64,000 nt of DNA from Anastatus disparis (GCA_017163975.1 JAFFSR010000244.1:10789501-10853500), one strand, 5' to 3'; counted from the stretch's first letter, positions 21,532-35,340 are shown. Notes: generated from the letters alone by a model not told the origin. Numbers and translations: made by a program.

Positions 21532-23234
21532 TAAATGTATATTTTGACATGAATTTCCTATATTAAACCTTGGCTCTTAACCATACACATAGAAATCAAT
21601 TGTAACGATTGCTTTCCCTTGAAGCAATTATTCAAGAACGATGCCACAGTAACCTATCGACATATTGACATTATGTTACTTGTACTTTAGAAAATATTCA
21701 TAGTATAAGGTTATATACACACGCGTATATATATATGTACGTATTAACTTTTACGCTACTCAATTCTATAGACTATTTTCTTGTCAACTCGGATTTTATT
21801 TTAATAAAATTTCGAGTAGTAAAAATTATTATGTTGGATTTACAATATGTTTAAAATTGAAAACTTGTAAATTTATAACTAAGATTGATTTTAATTAAAA
21901 TCATTGAATAATTTAAAAAAAAAAAACAATGTTTTTGTTAATAAGAAACATAACGTATGATATTTTATTATCAAATATAAAAGCCAACATCGACGTTGCT
22001 TGTTTAGAAAGTACAATTTGATTAATAGATAATTGGCATACAATTATATTTAATCACCAAAATGCTAAAAATTGTAATATGAATCATTTGAAATATACAT
22101 AAGTTATTAATTATACCACTAAGCAAGAGATATTAAACAATTTTATTTTAAGCATTTCAAAAATTCTTCAGCTACATTAGAAGTAATCTTTGTAATGCAA
22201 CGATAAGTGTCTTCATATTTAAAAAAAAATAATAAAAAAATTATAATCCATGACCCATAAAATTAAACTATATTTGCAATATATGTTTATGAAAAAAAAA
22301 GATCGCAACTTAAGTGTAATTAATTATTTGAGACTTTAAATCCAATTAATCGTTTCGAATTATGAAATTATTAACATGCCACTAAGCACAAATATAAGCT
22401 TGAAATATATTTTCGGTATATGTGCAAATTCATTAGGGTAAAAATCAATAGTTATTGATCCTTTTTTTTCAACCTAGCAACTACATATATTTTATTAACT
22501 TGAACAAAAAAGCAAGAAAGAAAGAAAAAAAATAAAGAAAAACTGAAACTGCTGCTGAAAAATGTTTTTTATTGCTCAGCAACAGACGATTTTAAAAGTA
22601 AATCTCTTTATTCATACTAAAATAGAAGACAGCTAAACCTTAAGACTTACGTTGAATTTTAAAGACTATGAAAGTGAATAGATTTAGTTGCTTGTATAGA
22701 GCTTGTTGCTAAAAAGCTTTTATTTTATAAACTTTCATACACTTTGCGCTTTAACTTTTATTGTCGAGTAGGTAAAACTTAGAAACTATAACAATAATAG
22801 TTGGAAAATTGTATATATAAATTAGAAACAATGACAATTATGACGAAAAATAAACTTAATAAGAAACTTTTAATTTTCATTGGCTAATTAGCTTTTGGTG
22901 AGAACAAGTTAATGATCGTAAAGTTCTACTTTCTGTTAATTAAGTAACAATGTAACCGCTGCTTTAAAAAAAATTTTTTATTTTACCAAACCATTTATTT
23001 TCCAAATTAACTCTCTTGGGAGACATTAAAAATTCATTTGTTAGATTGAGTTGTGCTAAAAATATGTTAATTAAATTTAATAAATATTTGAAAATTTTTA
23101 TTATTGCTTGATTTAATGCAAAGGTTGCAAAAGCTATTTCAAATCTTGTATAAATTAATAATTAAAATTGAAAATTCGTTAATAATTTTGGTATAATTTT
23201 ATTAAATTAAATCTCATAATATATGTGTGTACCC

Positions 23235-23294
<60 letters not shown>

Positions 23295-25691
23295 GTTTGT
23301 GTACGCTAAAAATACATTAATTACTAACATTTTCAATCATAATAAAATGAAATTACAAGTAAATTTAATTTAAAAAAGCGTAAAATTAACAAAATTTACG
23401 TTGAATAATTATGAATTTTTTATCAAATTTTACGAATTTAAAGTTAAAATTACATAGATAAAAATTTTTTTATTTACACAGAGCAAAATTTACATTTCAG
23501 TTAGAAATTCCTAACATTTAATATACATGTCATTCCAGAGAGCATTCAGCTTTCTAACATTTTCACTGGCAAATTGAAATTTTTTACGTGGAATTTGTTT
23601 AGACTAGTAGAAAATTATACGAATATCTATGCATGAGATTTTACTTTTTAACTTTTACAGCTTCCTATTCAAAAATTTTTTAACAACATCGAAAAAATAT
23701 AAATAATAATACAAACATCTTTCATTAAAAGTGAATGAATCAAACTGAAAAAACTGTTTTATAAAAAAAAATAGTCATAATAATTTTCTCGTGATTAGTA
23801 CACAAACAATAAAAATAATCTTTTATCACAATTAAAAGACAAGATCATTTTAAGTTCTTTAATCTCAAGATGTAAGTAATAGACGGTGAGATTGTATTTT
23901 CATTATAACGTTGCCAAAATTCTCCACTCGAATAAAACCCAAGAGTTTATCTTCTTTCGAATAGTAGACAACAAAACTTCCGGATGCAAAGAAAGTAAAA
24001 AAGAAAAAACCGGAAAGAAGGAATGCAAAAAATAAGAGATTAATCGAGTCATTTAACCAAAGAGAACAATTTGAAATTCCAAATGAAATTCCATTATTAT
24101 TCACTTCGAAGAGAGGATCTTCCCTTTTCTTCCAAACACTTGTTCATCCTCTGAATTTTTAATTTTGACTATATACCAGACTTAAGTTTTGTAAATGTAT
24201 GTGCGCGCGCGGTATACGCGAGGTAAGTTGATCGATCCTTCATGTTAAAGTCAGAAGACCTTTGCTGCATAATAGTTAGCGAGAAGATTTTCATTGGCAA
24301 CACGTTGCATGTATTATTTACTCAGATAATATTTAGATAGTTATCTATACATGTGGTTGGCAATGCATGTACATATATATATATTTATACACTTGTTAGC
24401 TCTGCTATTATGTTAGGCTTGATTTTAAACTAATTTAAAGGAACTTTATTATTCTATTCATAAAATATTAAAATTTTTAAAAACAGGAATAGTCTATATT
24501 CGTTTTATTAATCTAAATATTGTTCTCAATATCAAAATAAAACATAATCTCATGCATGATTCAAATAAATAACTTTGCATATAAATTTCATATGATTATT
24601 TGTGTATTTATGCATTGATATTTCTGGTGAAAATCATGTCTCACATTAATGTTTCTTTTCAGTATAGATATTAATCCTAGTCTGATGGGATTATATAGTC
24701 AAACTAATTGCAGTCTGACCTCAAAACGATCGACTTTTATCAGGGTTTGATTTTGTTTATGAAATAATATTTAATTCTCTTTAATGTTTGTATTCAAAAT
24801 CATCGTGAAAAAAATAATCAAACATATATACCGTTACAGAAATATAGTTTGTTTATGAATTGATTATTTGAGACCAAAAATCATTTATCTTTATACAAAA
24901 TTAAAACTATGAATTTAAAACTTTTACGTTTTACAAGTTTTTTTAACATCATCTTTGTGACTTTTTAATATTTCAAAATAGAAAATATATCAATATTTTT
25001 TTCATTGATAAATTTTATAGATGAAACGATGGATAAAAATACAGGTAAAACGTTAAAAGGGCGTGACCTTATACGTCGTGCTGGTATTTCAAAATATGAA
25101 TTTTTTTAATTCGCAATTGTGTCTTAGCTTGCATGATAACTAAAATGTAAAACTTTATGCCTAAAAGATGTTGAAAATAATTTTTCTTATAAATAAAAAA
25201 TTAGTAAAAATTAAAAATTTATCCCCAGTTATAATTCAATCTTCACGAATTAAAAACTTGCGTTTCTCTAAAAAAATAATTTTGAACGTACATATAATGA
25301 GCTCTATTATAATTGATAAGAGTCATTAAAAGAGGGCCAATATCTCGAAACATTTCATTTATAAATATGCGTTGGTACTTTTTTATCCAGATTTGAAATA
25401 ACAATTTTGACATTTGTCAAGTTGGAAACTCTTCTTAAGCGATACAAAGTAATATTTCAGTTCTCTTTTTAAAATCGGTTACATTAAAAATTTTAAAAGC
25501 ACTGAAACTTATAAATTCTTGTTACAAATTTCCGGAATTTACAGATCTGGTAAAAAAATTTAATTTTTTTGTCTTAAATAATTTTTAAAAAGTGAGCAAA
25601 TTATGCATTATTTTTATGAATACTCAAATTAAGTAATCACACTGATCGCACATTACTTTTTAATCAAAATAATTATATGGATTTTTAAATA
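21532..25691. other. A+T-rich non-coding DNA
   Basis: It contains the (AT)21 run and a small GC-elevated block at 24150-24370 with a strict purine-pyrimidine alternation (24195-24211, then 24212-24220). I see no coding sequence; the minus-strand frame at 23865-24104 is low-complexity. Confidence 0.5.
23245..23286. repeat. (AT)21 microsatellite
   Basis: Perfect AT dinucleotide run, extended on both sides by imperfect TA/TG repeats. Confidence 0.9.
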
Positions 25692-25848
25692 GAGGTCTTT
25701 AGTGGCTCAGTCGATAGATAGGTTCACAACCCGAGGACCACTACGTTATATGTGCTTTGTTCACAAATACACTGAAAACCTTCGTCGTCAAATAGCATCG
25801 TATTGATAACATAAATACAGCGACGTTAAATAAAATTAAAAAAACAAA
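25692..25848 (+). mobile_element. tRNA-derived SINE, internally deleted copy 3
   Basis: The 5' end (GAGGTCTTTAGTGGCTCAG) and the 3' body (TGTGCTTTGTTCACAAA, AAATACAGCGACGTTAAAT) are both present. About 45-50 bp between them, including the B box and the GATTGATACAAGCACC stretch, are missing or scrambled around 25718-25742. The A box survives without the B box, so it should not be transcribed from its own promoter. Confidence 0.8.
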
Positions 25849-28666
25849 AGGATTTTCAGAAAATTATCTTTAATAACTTTAATAAGATAATCAAATAAAA
25901 TTTTTTTTTGCTTTCATTTTTAATCTAACAAATAACTCAAAAGCTCAGATTTCTATAAAAATTCTTAAGATCTTCAAAGGCCTCTCCAAAATAATTGAAC
26001 TCAATTTGTGTACGAAACTTTAAGCGAATCTGTCGAGTAGCTTTTGACCAGTAATGGACTAGGAACATACATACGGATATACATAAATACAGTTTTGAAA
26101 TACTGCTTATTTGGATCTCTCTAAGCCTAAATATGCACTTCTAAATCGAGAAAAGAAAATAGAATTCTATTACCGACCTAAAGCTTTTCTTATAAAAATT
26201 TAAATTAAATATAATAAAAAAATTTCCAAGTAATGAAATAATATATGAATTTTGAAGAAATGCATTATGAAAATGTATTGACCAAATTGATTATAATGAA
26301 GGAAAAATAGAAAAAAGACAAACTAATAAGTAAAAGCTTTGTATATATCTTTACCTTTTAACCTCGTTTTTACAGATCGTAAATGTACTTTAAAAGTATT
26401 GAAATTACTTTGAAATTAGCTAGTCTCGTTAGCATACACGATTCAGTAAAAATTTCGTCAAGTAAAAAAAGGAAAGAAGATAACTTTTTTTTTCTATTCA
26501 TACGCCGAGCCTAATGCATGTTATTATAGACATAAAACATTGTTATAGTTTTTCTATATACACAATGAATTATGGGCGATGTGCCAAATTAGCCTAAACC
26601 ACGGACTTGAATTTTACATAAATGTAGAAAGATAAATTCACGAAAGTTCGTAAATGAATGTAGAAGACGAAATAAAAAAAGAGAAAAAATATAGGTAACT
26701 GGCAGTTAGCGAAAAAGTAGACTTCACCCATCGTGACTTTAAATCAATGAGAGATTAAGTTTTTATGACAAGTTAAATTATTGTGGGACTTGTCAAAAAC
26801 TGAAATAAATCCATATTTTATTTTACTCTTTTTGGCTTTGTTATATAATTCAAGCAATTCAAAGTTAATTTTTGCGAATAATGCATTTGGAAAAGTCTGG
26901 TAAAAAAGCTAATCCCAAGAAAAATTTCAATACGAGATTATTAAATTATCTTTTTATATGAGCGTTTCAGCGAAAATTGAATTTCGTTGGTTTCGGATCA
27001 TATTTTGAAAAATGTATGACGTTATGCTGCAACAAAAAAAATGTATTTTTTAGTGAATAATTTGAAGAATTTTGACTGACTATTTAAAAACCGAATCGAT
27101 TTAACAACATTTTTTTCTTTTCTCCTGGGATGTACTTTTCTCTTTTTGTTTCCTCACTTTTTCCATTTTTTTCCTTTTTTTTTATCTTTAACTTTTGTTT
27201 TTTTAAGTTTTCTAAATCTTTTTCCTTTTTAACTTCCTTATTTCTCCTCACATTTCCTAATAACTTTGTTTTTACTTTCTTCTTGCTCTTTGACTTCCTT
27301 CTTTTTTATTTAAAGTTTTTTCCTCTTATTCTTTCTACTTTACTTGTTCTCTATTTCGAAAGGCATTTCCCTAATGTGCCATTCACCCTGTCTGGGTGTA
27401 AATTGCTGCATTGTATTGTTGCTACGTGACGGCACATATACCGTACAGACTTTGGTCGGTATTGCGATATAACTGAAGTCTCGTAACTTTCAATATGAAT
27501 ATCAAATTTTCTTTAATCTTATAACTTTTTATTAAATCTCGAGATAGTTTTGTTTTGGCATTTTATTTACTTTTATTATAACGTTAACAAGCAGATCGTA
27601 GTTTCAAAATTATCTAAACTTTATCAAACTTTTTTAATACATTTGATTTTTCGTTTAACTTTTCCAAAAGTTTAAATAACGTTTTGAATACAAATATGCG
27701 TTTTACATACAATTAATAACATCATAAGATCACTTTAAATAATTGTAAGTATAATGATTCAAATTATGTTTCTTTTTCAAAATTATTTATGAACAATTAT
27801 TCAGACCTTTAGCTTACGACCAATAAAATCATAAAAAAAGTTTTTTTATAACAGGTTTTCAAAATCAACTTTTTACACCCTTTTTTACAAGAAGAGTTGG
27901 TTTTGATGTATTCCGAAAGATTGGAACCTATCGAAATATGCTGATAAGTAGTTTCGATGAAAAAGAGCAATAGGTTCAAAACCCTCATAATGCGTGACTT
28001 ATCTTTACCTTTCAAAAACATTCGTCGCTAAAAGAAATGATAGCGCTAGCTTTGACGTGACATTATTCTTTAAATATGCATAGCACATACATAAGCGATT
28101 TAACATTTTTTTTCACATTTTCGGAAAAAATGACTTTTATTAATAATAATATCCAAGAAAAAAGTTCTTATTTTTAAATTGCAAAAGAAGTTTGATTTTG
28201 GTTTTTGTAAAAATGCGGTCACCCAATATTATAACAAATTTGATACTTTATCGATATGCACATTTTTAAAAACCATTTTTTATTAGTAAAACTGAAATCT
28301 GATACATTTTTCAAAGCATTCCCCAAATTTTTATATCTATAGTACCAGTCAGAATAAAATTACGTGCAGCTTTCTTTAATGATTTTAGAATTTTAGTAAT
28401 ATTTTCATGCCTCATCGATTTACTATTATTGATATCAATTTTATAGATGTAGAGATGCATTTTTGGAGTGTACACAACAATAAAATTGTTTGCTGTACTT
28501 GAAAAAGTAAAAGTTCTAAAGACTCGCTCTTGCATGAAATGCAATAAAATTTTACAAAATGCACTTAATTTATTGGTTGTCTTAATGTTAGACTTTTTGT
28601 TAAGGACTTCGTCAAATTATTTCTCTTAAGAATACTATTAAATATAATTCATAACTTTTATTTATA
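25849..28666. other. Non-coding DNA, possible old repeat at the left
   Basis: Positions 25940-26170 have a texture unlike the background (CTGTCGAGTAGCTTTTGACC, ACATACATACGGATATACAT, TTTGGATCTCTCTAAGCC), suggestive of a decayed transposon, but I cannot name it. A GC-elevated patch at 26490-26740 and the pyrimidine tract at 27105-27365 follow. No gene. Confidence 0.4.
27105..27365. repeat. Long pyrimidine-rich strand-asymmetric tract
   Basis: About 260 bp consist mostly of T and C on the + strand, with short interruptions. They are followed by a sharply different GC-elevated block (27370-27480, GTCTGGGTG, GTGACGGCAC, TTGGTCGG). The open frame through the tract encodes only Phe/Leu/Ser-rich low-complexity sequence and is not a gene. 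Confidence 0.55.
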
Positions 28667-28876
28667 GAGGTTCCAGTAGCTCATGCAGTAGAGCGATGGA
28701 TTCATAATCTCGAGGTTCCGAGTTCGAATCCCGCTCGCGACCGATTGATATAAGCACCACTGTACTGGTTTATATGTGCTTTGTTCACAAACGCACTGAG
28801 AAACCTCCGTCGCCAATTAGCATCGCCATGATAGCATAATTACAGAGACGTTAAATAATTAAAAAAACAAAAAAAC
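28667..28876 (+). mobile_element. tRNA-derived SINE, full-length copy 4
   Basis: Complete head with B box GAGTTCGAATCCC, body and A-rich tail. The A-box region is slightly diverged (AGTAGCTCATGCAGTAGAGCG). The body matches the other copies closely, including CTCCGTCGCCAATTAGCATC and the terminal ACGTTAAATAA. Confidence 0.9.
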
Positions 28877-29109
28877 TTATGTGTTCAAAATGTGGATTAT
28901 CTTTATTACACTCAAGTTATTTTTTTGCAATTATATGAAATATATAACACCTTGACATTAAAGATGAAATTCGTGTAACTGTCAATGATAATTGATTTAA
29001 AATTAATTTTAAATTAAATTTATATACTTATCATTAAAAAAACAAATATGATTAAGCTGTTAAAAACGTTACTGATAAATTAAGTTTCTTACCGTACAGA
29101 ATTAAAGTA

Positions 29110-30400
29110 ACTGCAATTGTTTTATCTCCTAGTATGTCTGAAGTAGCTCGACTTTTTCTACTTTGCTTCGTGACTCGTCTTTCTCTCAATACTCAACCAA
29201 GACACATACGTAGCATGTGTTGTATACGTTTCCATTTCATTCTTTTTCCGACACCCCTACTGCGATTCTTGATATCAAAAAAAAGAGAAGAAAAAAAAAT
29301 AGAAAAGAATAAAAAAAACAACGAGACTCGATCGATTCTGAAGTAAAGTTTTGCTATATGTCGATACTGGCAACACGAAACGATAAAAAAAAAGTAAAGC
29401 TAGACTAGAGGAAGACAAAAGAAAAATTCTTCACTACTATGAAGGGAACTATCTATATTGTAGCCAATCTATCTTTTTCAGAAGAGTTTTCTAATACCGT
29501 CACAACGAGATCACGAAAATAAAATGTATCCGTATACGTGTGTGTGCGTGTGTGCATGTGCACGTGTGTATCTGGTAGCAATGTATAACAATGAAAGTGG
29601 AAAGCAATTTTTTTTTTTTTTCAAGTGTATATATAAAGAAAGGTGAATGCGCAGACACGATGGATGGCTGATGTAGGTGTTAAAATGCACAAAGTTCATA
29701 TATACACATAAGATACATTATTCGCTTTTATACATAAATCCGTATACCCGTGAAATGATGAAGAAGAGAATAAGCCAGAATAAGAGGCTTGGCTGAAACA
29801 AAAAAGAAAATGAAAGAAAAAAACAAGTCAACGAGTTATATACAAGTTATAGTATATACTGTACTTGCCTTTTTGGCCAGCTCATGACCTAAACGTTCAG
29901 AGTTCAGCGACATTTTAACTAACGTTTTGTATATACACATATATATACGCCAAATGTATTTTCTCTTTCTAACTGGTAAAGACAACGATGACAAGAACGA
30001 CGAATGAGAAGGTAAAACTTAAATAGCGTACTTTTGGTTATAGTCGAGAAAGCGAAAATACACGCGAGCTCTCTTTACAAAAAAAAAAGAAAAAAAAAAT
30101 AACAGTGAAAGACGTGAGATAAGACGAAAAAGAGCAATTTCTAAAGAGACCACACAAGAATTGTCTCACACCAAACGACACTTTTGCCAGGTTATATAGA
30201 CCATTTTATCGGTTTCTGTTTCTCTTTTTCTTCGTATCCCTTTTTTTTCTTTGTTTTTCCTTTAGATTTTTATAGACTGTACTTTCGGAAACTTTGTTTT
30301 CCGTTGGGCTGAAACGAATTTTATGGGCTTTGAAGGGCTTGGAAACGTGATGTCTGATGTGTATTGACTTTGACGAATGTTTGAAAATTAACATGAAAGA
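29110..30400. other. Broad GC-elevated, purine-rich block
   Basis: About 1.3 kb of visibly higher G+C than its flanks, with A/G-rich runs, a GTGTGTGCGTGTGTGCATGT tract near 29540 and repeated AAAGAAAAA. The short frames inside read low-complexity sequence. It resembles the first-exon block at 17.9 kb in texture and is the best candidate for another untranslated exon or an enhancer. Confidence 0.35.
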
Positions 30401-33400
30401 TATGATTTATTATGAATATTTGTACAGCTGATTGGAATAAAGATTCGCTTGGAAATGTGTAACAATTTGATTGATTAGCGTGATAAGAGTTGCAAATTGC
30501 CGAGCAATAAATTTGGTTATAATTTGAACGTGGCTGAAATAGAAATTGCTTTCTTTTTTTTATTTGGATTAGCTAATACCGCTTGAATATACAAATGGCA
30601 AAATTTCATGGTTGATTATATTGTATGGTGACCGTGTTATTTTAATGAGAAAATAATTTTAAAAGCTACTCTTTTCACGAATAATTATACCATAAACTGT
30701 TGAAATAAAAAATTAATTTTTGATATAATTTATTAGAATGAAAACTTCAATAGTATAAATCAAAATAATTTCAGTGGGAAATCTTAAAGTCTTATGAAGA
30801 ACAAAGCGACTGAATAAGATACCGAATTTCCAAATTTCTCTTATTACATCCAAACAATTATTAGAAATTAACACTTCCGAACACTGGAAATTGAATTTCA
30901 TTGAAATTTTGAAATCTAAATAATTGAATTTCCTGAATATAACGTAGTAAGAACGAAATGAAATTTTAAATGGATTTGTTTTCAAATTTCGAATCTGATG
31001 AATATAATCAATATAATCAATATCCCTTTATTCAACATAACAATGACATAAATTATCAAAATTTTATTGAATATTTTTTTTTATAAAATAATAATTATAA
31101 TATAGAAAATAGATTTTCTATCTTTACTCATGCGTGATACATGAGCGTGTTGCACACAGATGCTGTCAGTATAATACCGCAATAACTCAAATTTCCTCTT
31201 CTTGGAAAATTGAATTTCACAAGCAAAATTCTTCAAAAACTTTCACGTCTTGTATTTATCATAACAGAGTTTCCAACATTCCTCGAGTAACTTCAACTTC
31301 CCGTACAAATCTTTGGAAACTTATCTTTCGATGCTTTGATTTTGAAATTTTATTGTCAATGTCGATGCTTCTTTTATTATTGAAAAATCAATTTAAATTA
31401 AAATTTTTTTCTTAATAATGGACAAATTATAATAATTTATTCGTGATTTGAAAGAAATTCTATAGAAACTTCACTGCATTAAATTATTTTTTTAAATGAT
31501 AATGTCACTCTAAATGATTTCATACATTACCATTTAATATATTATCTATCTTGTATTAAGTTTTTTTAGTTTCTTAAAAACTTTGACCGAAAATATATAC
31601 AAAGATAATAAAAAAATGGTACCACTACTTATACATTTTTAATTTGAACTATCTTTAGATATTCAATTGCTTAAGCAAACAAAAACCATTTTATTTCTTT
31701 CTTTTCATTTGAATAATTTATTTTTTGAATAACTAAGGGAATATTTATTGATTTAAAGAAAATTTAAATTATGTTTATCAGTAATTAGTATATAAAAATA
31801 TGTTATTTTACTATTTATAAAAATAGACGATTATGAGGTTAGGTTGAAAATAGCTTATGGCTACAATCCAATTTAATCACGGTCAATTTATGCTGATTAA
31901 CCAATTCTATATCGGTCCATTCAAAGAAGCTAATATTATCAATCAGTCATAAATCAATCATTATTAATTTTATCACCTCAAATAACAATATCTGCACAGT
32001 ACAAAAAAGACAAAGCCATCGACAACGACAATTCTAATTAATTTGTCACATGGTCAAACATTGTATACATGGATATAATTTGAACGAAAAAGTTTTTTCA
32101 CGCATCTTGAACAAATATTAAAAAAAAACGTCACGTTTCGATTATTAATGTATTGAATTGTCGCAAATGTTAGTATGATATAAACAAATGACGTTACAAG
32201 CTGGCCTAAACTTTCTTTTTTATTACTTTTTTCTGTGACGCGTTGAAAAAAGTTTTTCATCTTTCTCGTAAAATCTTTCGTTACTACCTCTTTACTAATA
32301 ACGCCGAGCTCATTTGTGCAAGCGTGTCAAAAAAAAACGGAAATAAAAGAAAAGACAAGATCTTAAGTCTTACATTTTTTTAGGCTTTGATGTAAAAAAA
32401 TTCTTTGAGATTCAGTTATATTATTAATGATAGTCTTAAATAAAATATTGTAAAAGAAAAATCTAATATTAATAATAAGTTTTTATTAAAAATGTTAATA
32501 TTCTTAATTTTCTAAGAAAGTATAGATAATTACAATAATATCAGTAGTTATCTTTGAATATTTAAACTTTTTAAAATTGTATTCACTATTTCTCAACATA
32601 AATATTTGTTATTGAACTTAATTATCTGGTAATTATCTTAGGAACTCGATGATAGTTTATCTTTCTTTATTAAAAATATCATTTAGATCTAATATTTGCA
32701 GACGAATGATGCACTCCTAGTACAATACCAAATAAATATTTGTTCAATATTATAAATTTATTGATTTTCTTACGTGCCTCAATCGACTAAAATTTTGCCG
32801 GAATCACTGCATTATTAAAAGTAACAAAATTAACGAACACGATAAAAATAGAGTAAAGTTCTGCAAACAATAAAATAATGAAAATAAACGTTTTGAAATT
32901 TTAATGGTCTAAAAATTATAATAATTTATACAGCAGTTTATAATTGGAAAAAATTAAAACGATCGAGTATAAGTTAGTGGTACTCCAAATATTATTAATG
33001 GTAAAATTTGAATTGGTAAATAAGCGCGTAATTTCCAGACTAAAGTGTATATCCCAAAATACACGAGCAGGAGAATGAGATACAGAAGACTATATTTAAA
33101 ATTGTGAATTGTTCTACATTTGGCACGAGTTTAAATTAACTACACGTTAAGGTATCTAAAATTGTAATTTACGTTTATTAATATTGTAGTTAAATTAAAT
33201 AATTGCAAATTTTTAATACTTTAAGTTTAATTATAATCGAGTATTTCGGAAAGTTTAAATTAATTTTATAGTTATTAACGGTTGAAATTACGTTACTACA
33301 TTTTCTATATCAAATTGCCATATTGCATGAGCTGTAGAAATTCCGGATTTGAGGTTTTGTTGGATTTAAATTTTAAAATGTTCGTAAGAACAAGTATTAT

Positions 33401-33896
33401 ATTCTATTTTCAATTTTTTTCTGTATTTGCATAATTAATGCCTAATGACTTATTGTTTAATTATACTGCAATACCGTTTATTAATATTTTAAAAATAGAA
33501 AACTTAAATAGATATCAGTTACGAAAATGAAAGTCTTTTATAATTATGCTAAAATATCCAAGCAACATTATCGTGATGGTTTTATTATTTTTAAATACAA
33601 AAATATTTATTATTCATTATACTAGCACTTGAAAAAGAAATGTCAAAGAATTTCAAATTTTTTTGATAATTTATTTAGAATTTTCAAACGTTCTAAATTT
33701 TTTAGTATATAAATAACATCATAAGTAAAAATTATAACATTAAAAATGTTTATAAAACTAAAAAATTGTTAATTTCTTGCTTGAAATAACTTTTTATGAA
33801 TTTAATCGATTTTTATTAGATTGACATAGAATAACATAACATAACATATTTGGGTTTATTTTTCTTAATGATTTATCGTTAAAACGTAATGCTCCT
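30401..33896. other. A+T-rich non-coding DNA
   Basis: A small repeated AATATAATC motif lies at 31000-31022. The part at 31120-31340 is slightly richer in G+C, and its frame gives no recognisable protein. A patch near 31835-31930 (GATTATGAGGTTAGGTTG, GGTCCATTC) may be old repeat sequence. Otherwise nothing. Confidence 0.45.
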
Positions 33897-34571
33897 ACGA
33901 GGAGAGCTCCCCAGCTCCGGAAAACGGATTCGGCTGAAACTGCAGGGTGATTTTTTAAAGAAAAAAAATGAGTCAGTGTTTTTCCTTTCCATTGTATCTG
34001 CCCCTATTCAAACTTATAGACATTTTTTTTAAATATAATAAAAAGGAGCGTTTTTAAGAACTTGAACAGCCAAACAACTAAGACTTCTACAAAAAAATGT
34101 ATGAAAGATAAAGTGAAATACAAGTTAAATACTTTAAATTAAGCTTCAATGCATTAAAAAATCTTATGTGTGGTTTCGAAGTTACAAATGATTAAATTAT
34201 GCTAATGGAAGAGTGTAAAAAATTCATTATACGTAAATCCTATAAATATTAACAAACATGTGATTTTCAATTAGACACAATTTTTAAATCACATAATCTT
34301 TTTTAATGCAGCAAAGCTTAAATTAAAGTAATTAGCTTGCTTTTTTTTTAAATTTTGTATACATTTTTTTAAGAATTTTAGTTGCATGGATATTCGAGTT
34401 CTTACAAACGCTTCTTTTAACTATATTTTAAAAAAAAATCTATATCATCTCGTCTATTCTAGGGAGTCATTTCAATGAAAAGAAAATATATGAGTTCATT
34501 TTTTTTCATCAAAAAATCATATCCTGCAGTTTTAGTCGAATCCGTTTCTCGGATCTAGGGTGCTCTCACTG
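33897..34571. mobile_element. Long fold-back DNA element (about 270-280-bp inverted arms)
   Basis: The segment 33902-34172 is an imperfect inverted copy of 34288-34567, with about 115 bp between. Matching landmarks, left versus right read on the other strand, include AAACGGATTCGGCTGAAACT / AAACGGATTCGACTAAAACT, CTGCAGG followed by TGATTTTTT in both, GGAGCGTTTTTAAGAACT / GAAGCGTTTGTAAGAACT, and AATGCATTAAAAAATCTTAT / GCTGCATTAAAAAAGATTAT. The arms have scattered substitutions and small gaps, so the element is not recent. There is no coding frame. This architecture is typical of fold-back or long-TIR non-autonomous DNA transposons. I cannot define a target-site duplication or assign a superfamily. 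Confidence 0.8.
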
Positions 34572-34979
34572 TTAGTTAAAAAGCAGAACTGAACAAAATG
34601 TAAGCAAACAAAAATTTACAGTACAAATTGGGCGAATGCTATAAAAAACATTATTTACAGATTATAATTGTATTATTAAAATAAATAACTTTTTTTCATT
34701 TTTAATTACATAAAAATATTGTAGACATGACGAAAATATAAAGTTTTAAATAATAAACCATAAAATTTGCATATATTTCATATTTTGTAAGTGAAAAAAT
34801 TTTCAAAATACTTTCTAGTTAATAATAACGTAAAATAAGAAAAATTTTTAACCAATTTATAAAGAATCTAATCATTAATGAATATTATAAAAATATTATA
34901 AATTCATCGTAAATAATTTATCAAAAATTGCACGTGTATAATAAAACATACGCAAAATCTTAATAATTGTTTCTCCACA

Positions 34980-35340
34980 TAAACGCTTAAAAAGCCCTCC
35001 AGCCAAATACAATTTTCCCATTTGATTCTGAAAATAAAGTGTCCGTGCAAGTTAAGTTGGAGCACAAACGGTCACAATTGTTTTCATCTTGCTTTCTCTG
35101 TTTCCTACTAAAACTTCCAAGAGCAAACATTGTGTCGAGTATTACGTTAGTATTGTGAACAGCATATATATATATAGGTACACACATATAAATAAACAAA
35201 CATGTCGAAAACGTTTTTACCCTATCCAAAAACTCTTTGCATAACATGAGAGAGAGAGAGAATTTTGATGTCCTGAGGGGAGCAATGTGTGCATGCGTAA
35301 TAAAAGCTTTCGTTTCACGCATGCAAGGAAGACGAAAAAG
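34980..35340. other. GC-elevated block with a doubtful minus-strand frame
   Basis: This holds a 111-codon ATG frame on the minus strand (34987-35322) whose middle only translates a TA/AC repeat (35160-35200). It also has a GAGAGAGAGAG run (35250) and ATGCATGCGT-type palindromic steps. I see no domain. More likely a regulatory island than a gene. Confidence 0.35.

Noticed and set aside
31840..31860. Telomere-like TTAGG repeat
   Set aside because: Only a single GGTTAGGTTG occurs, with no tandem array.
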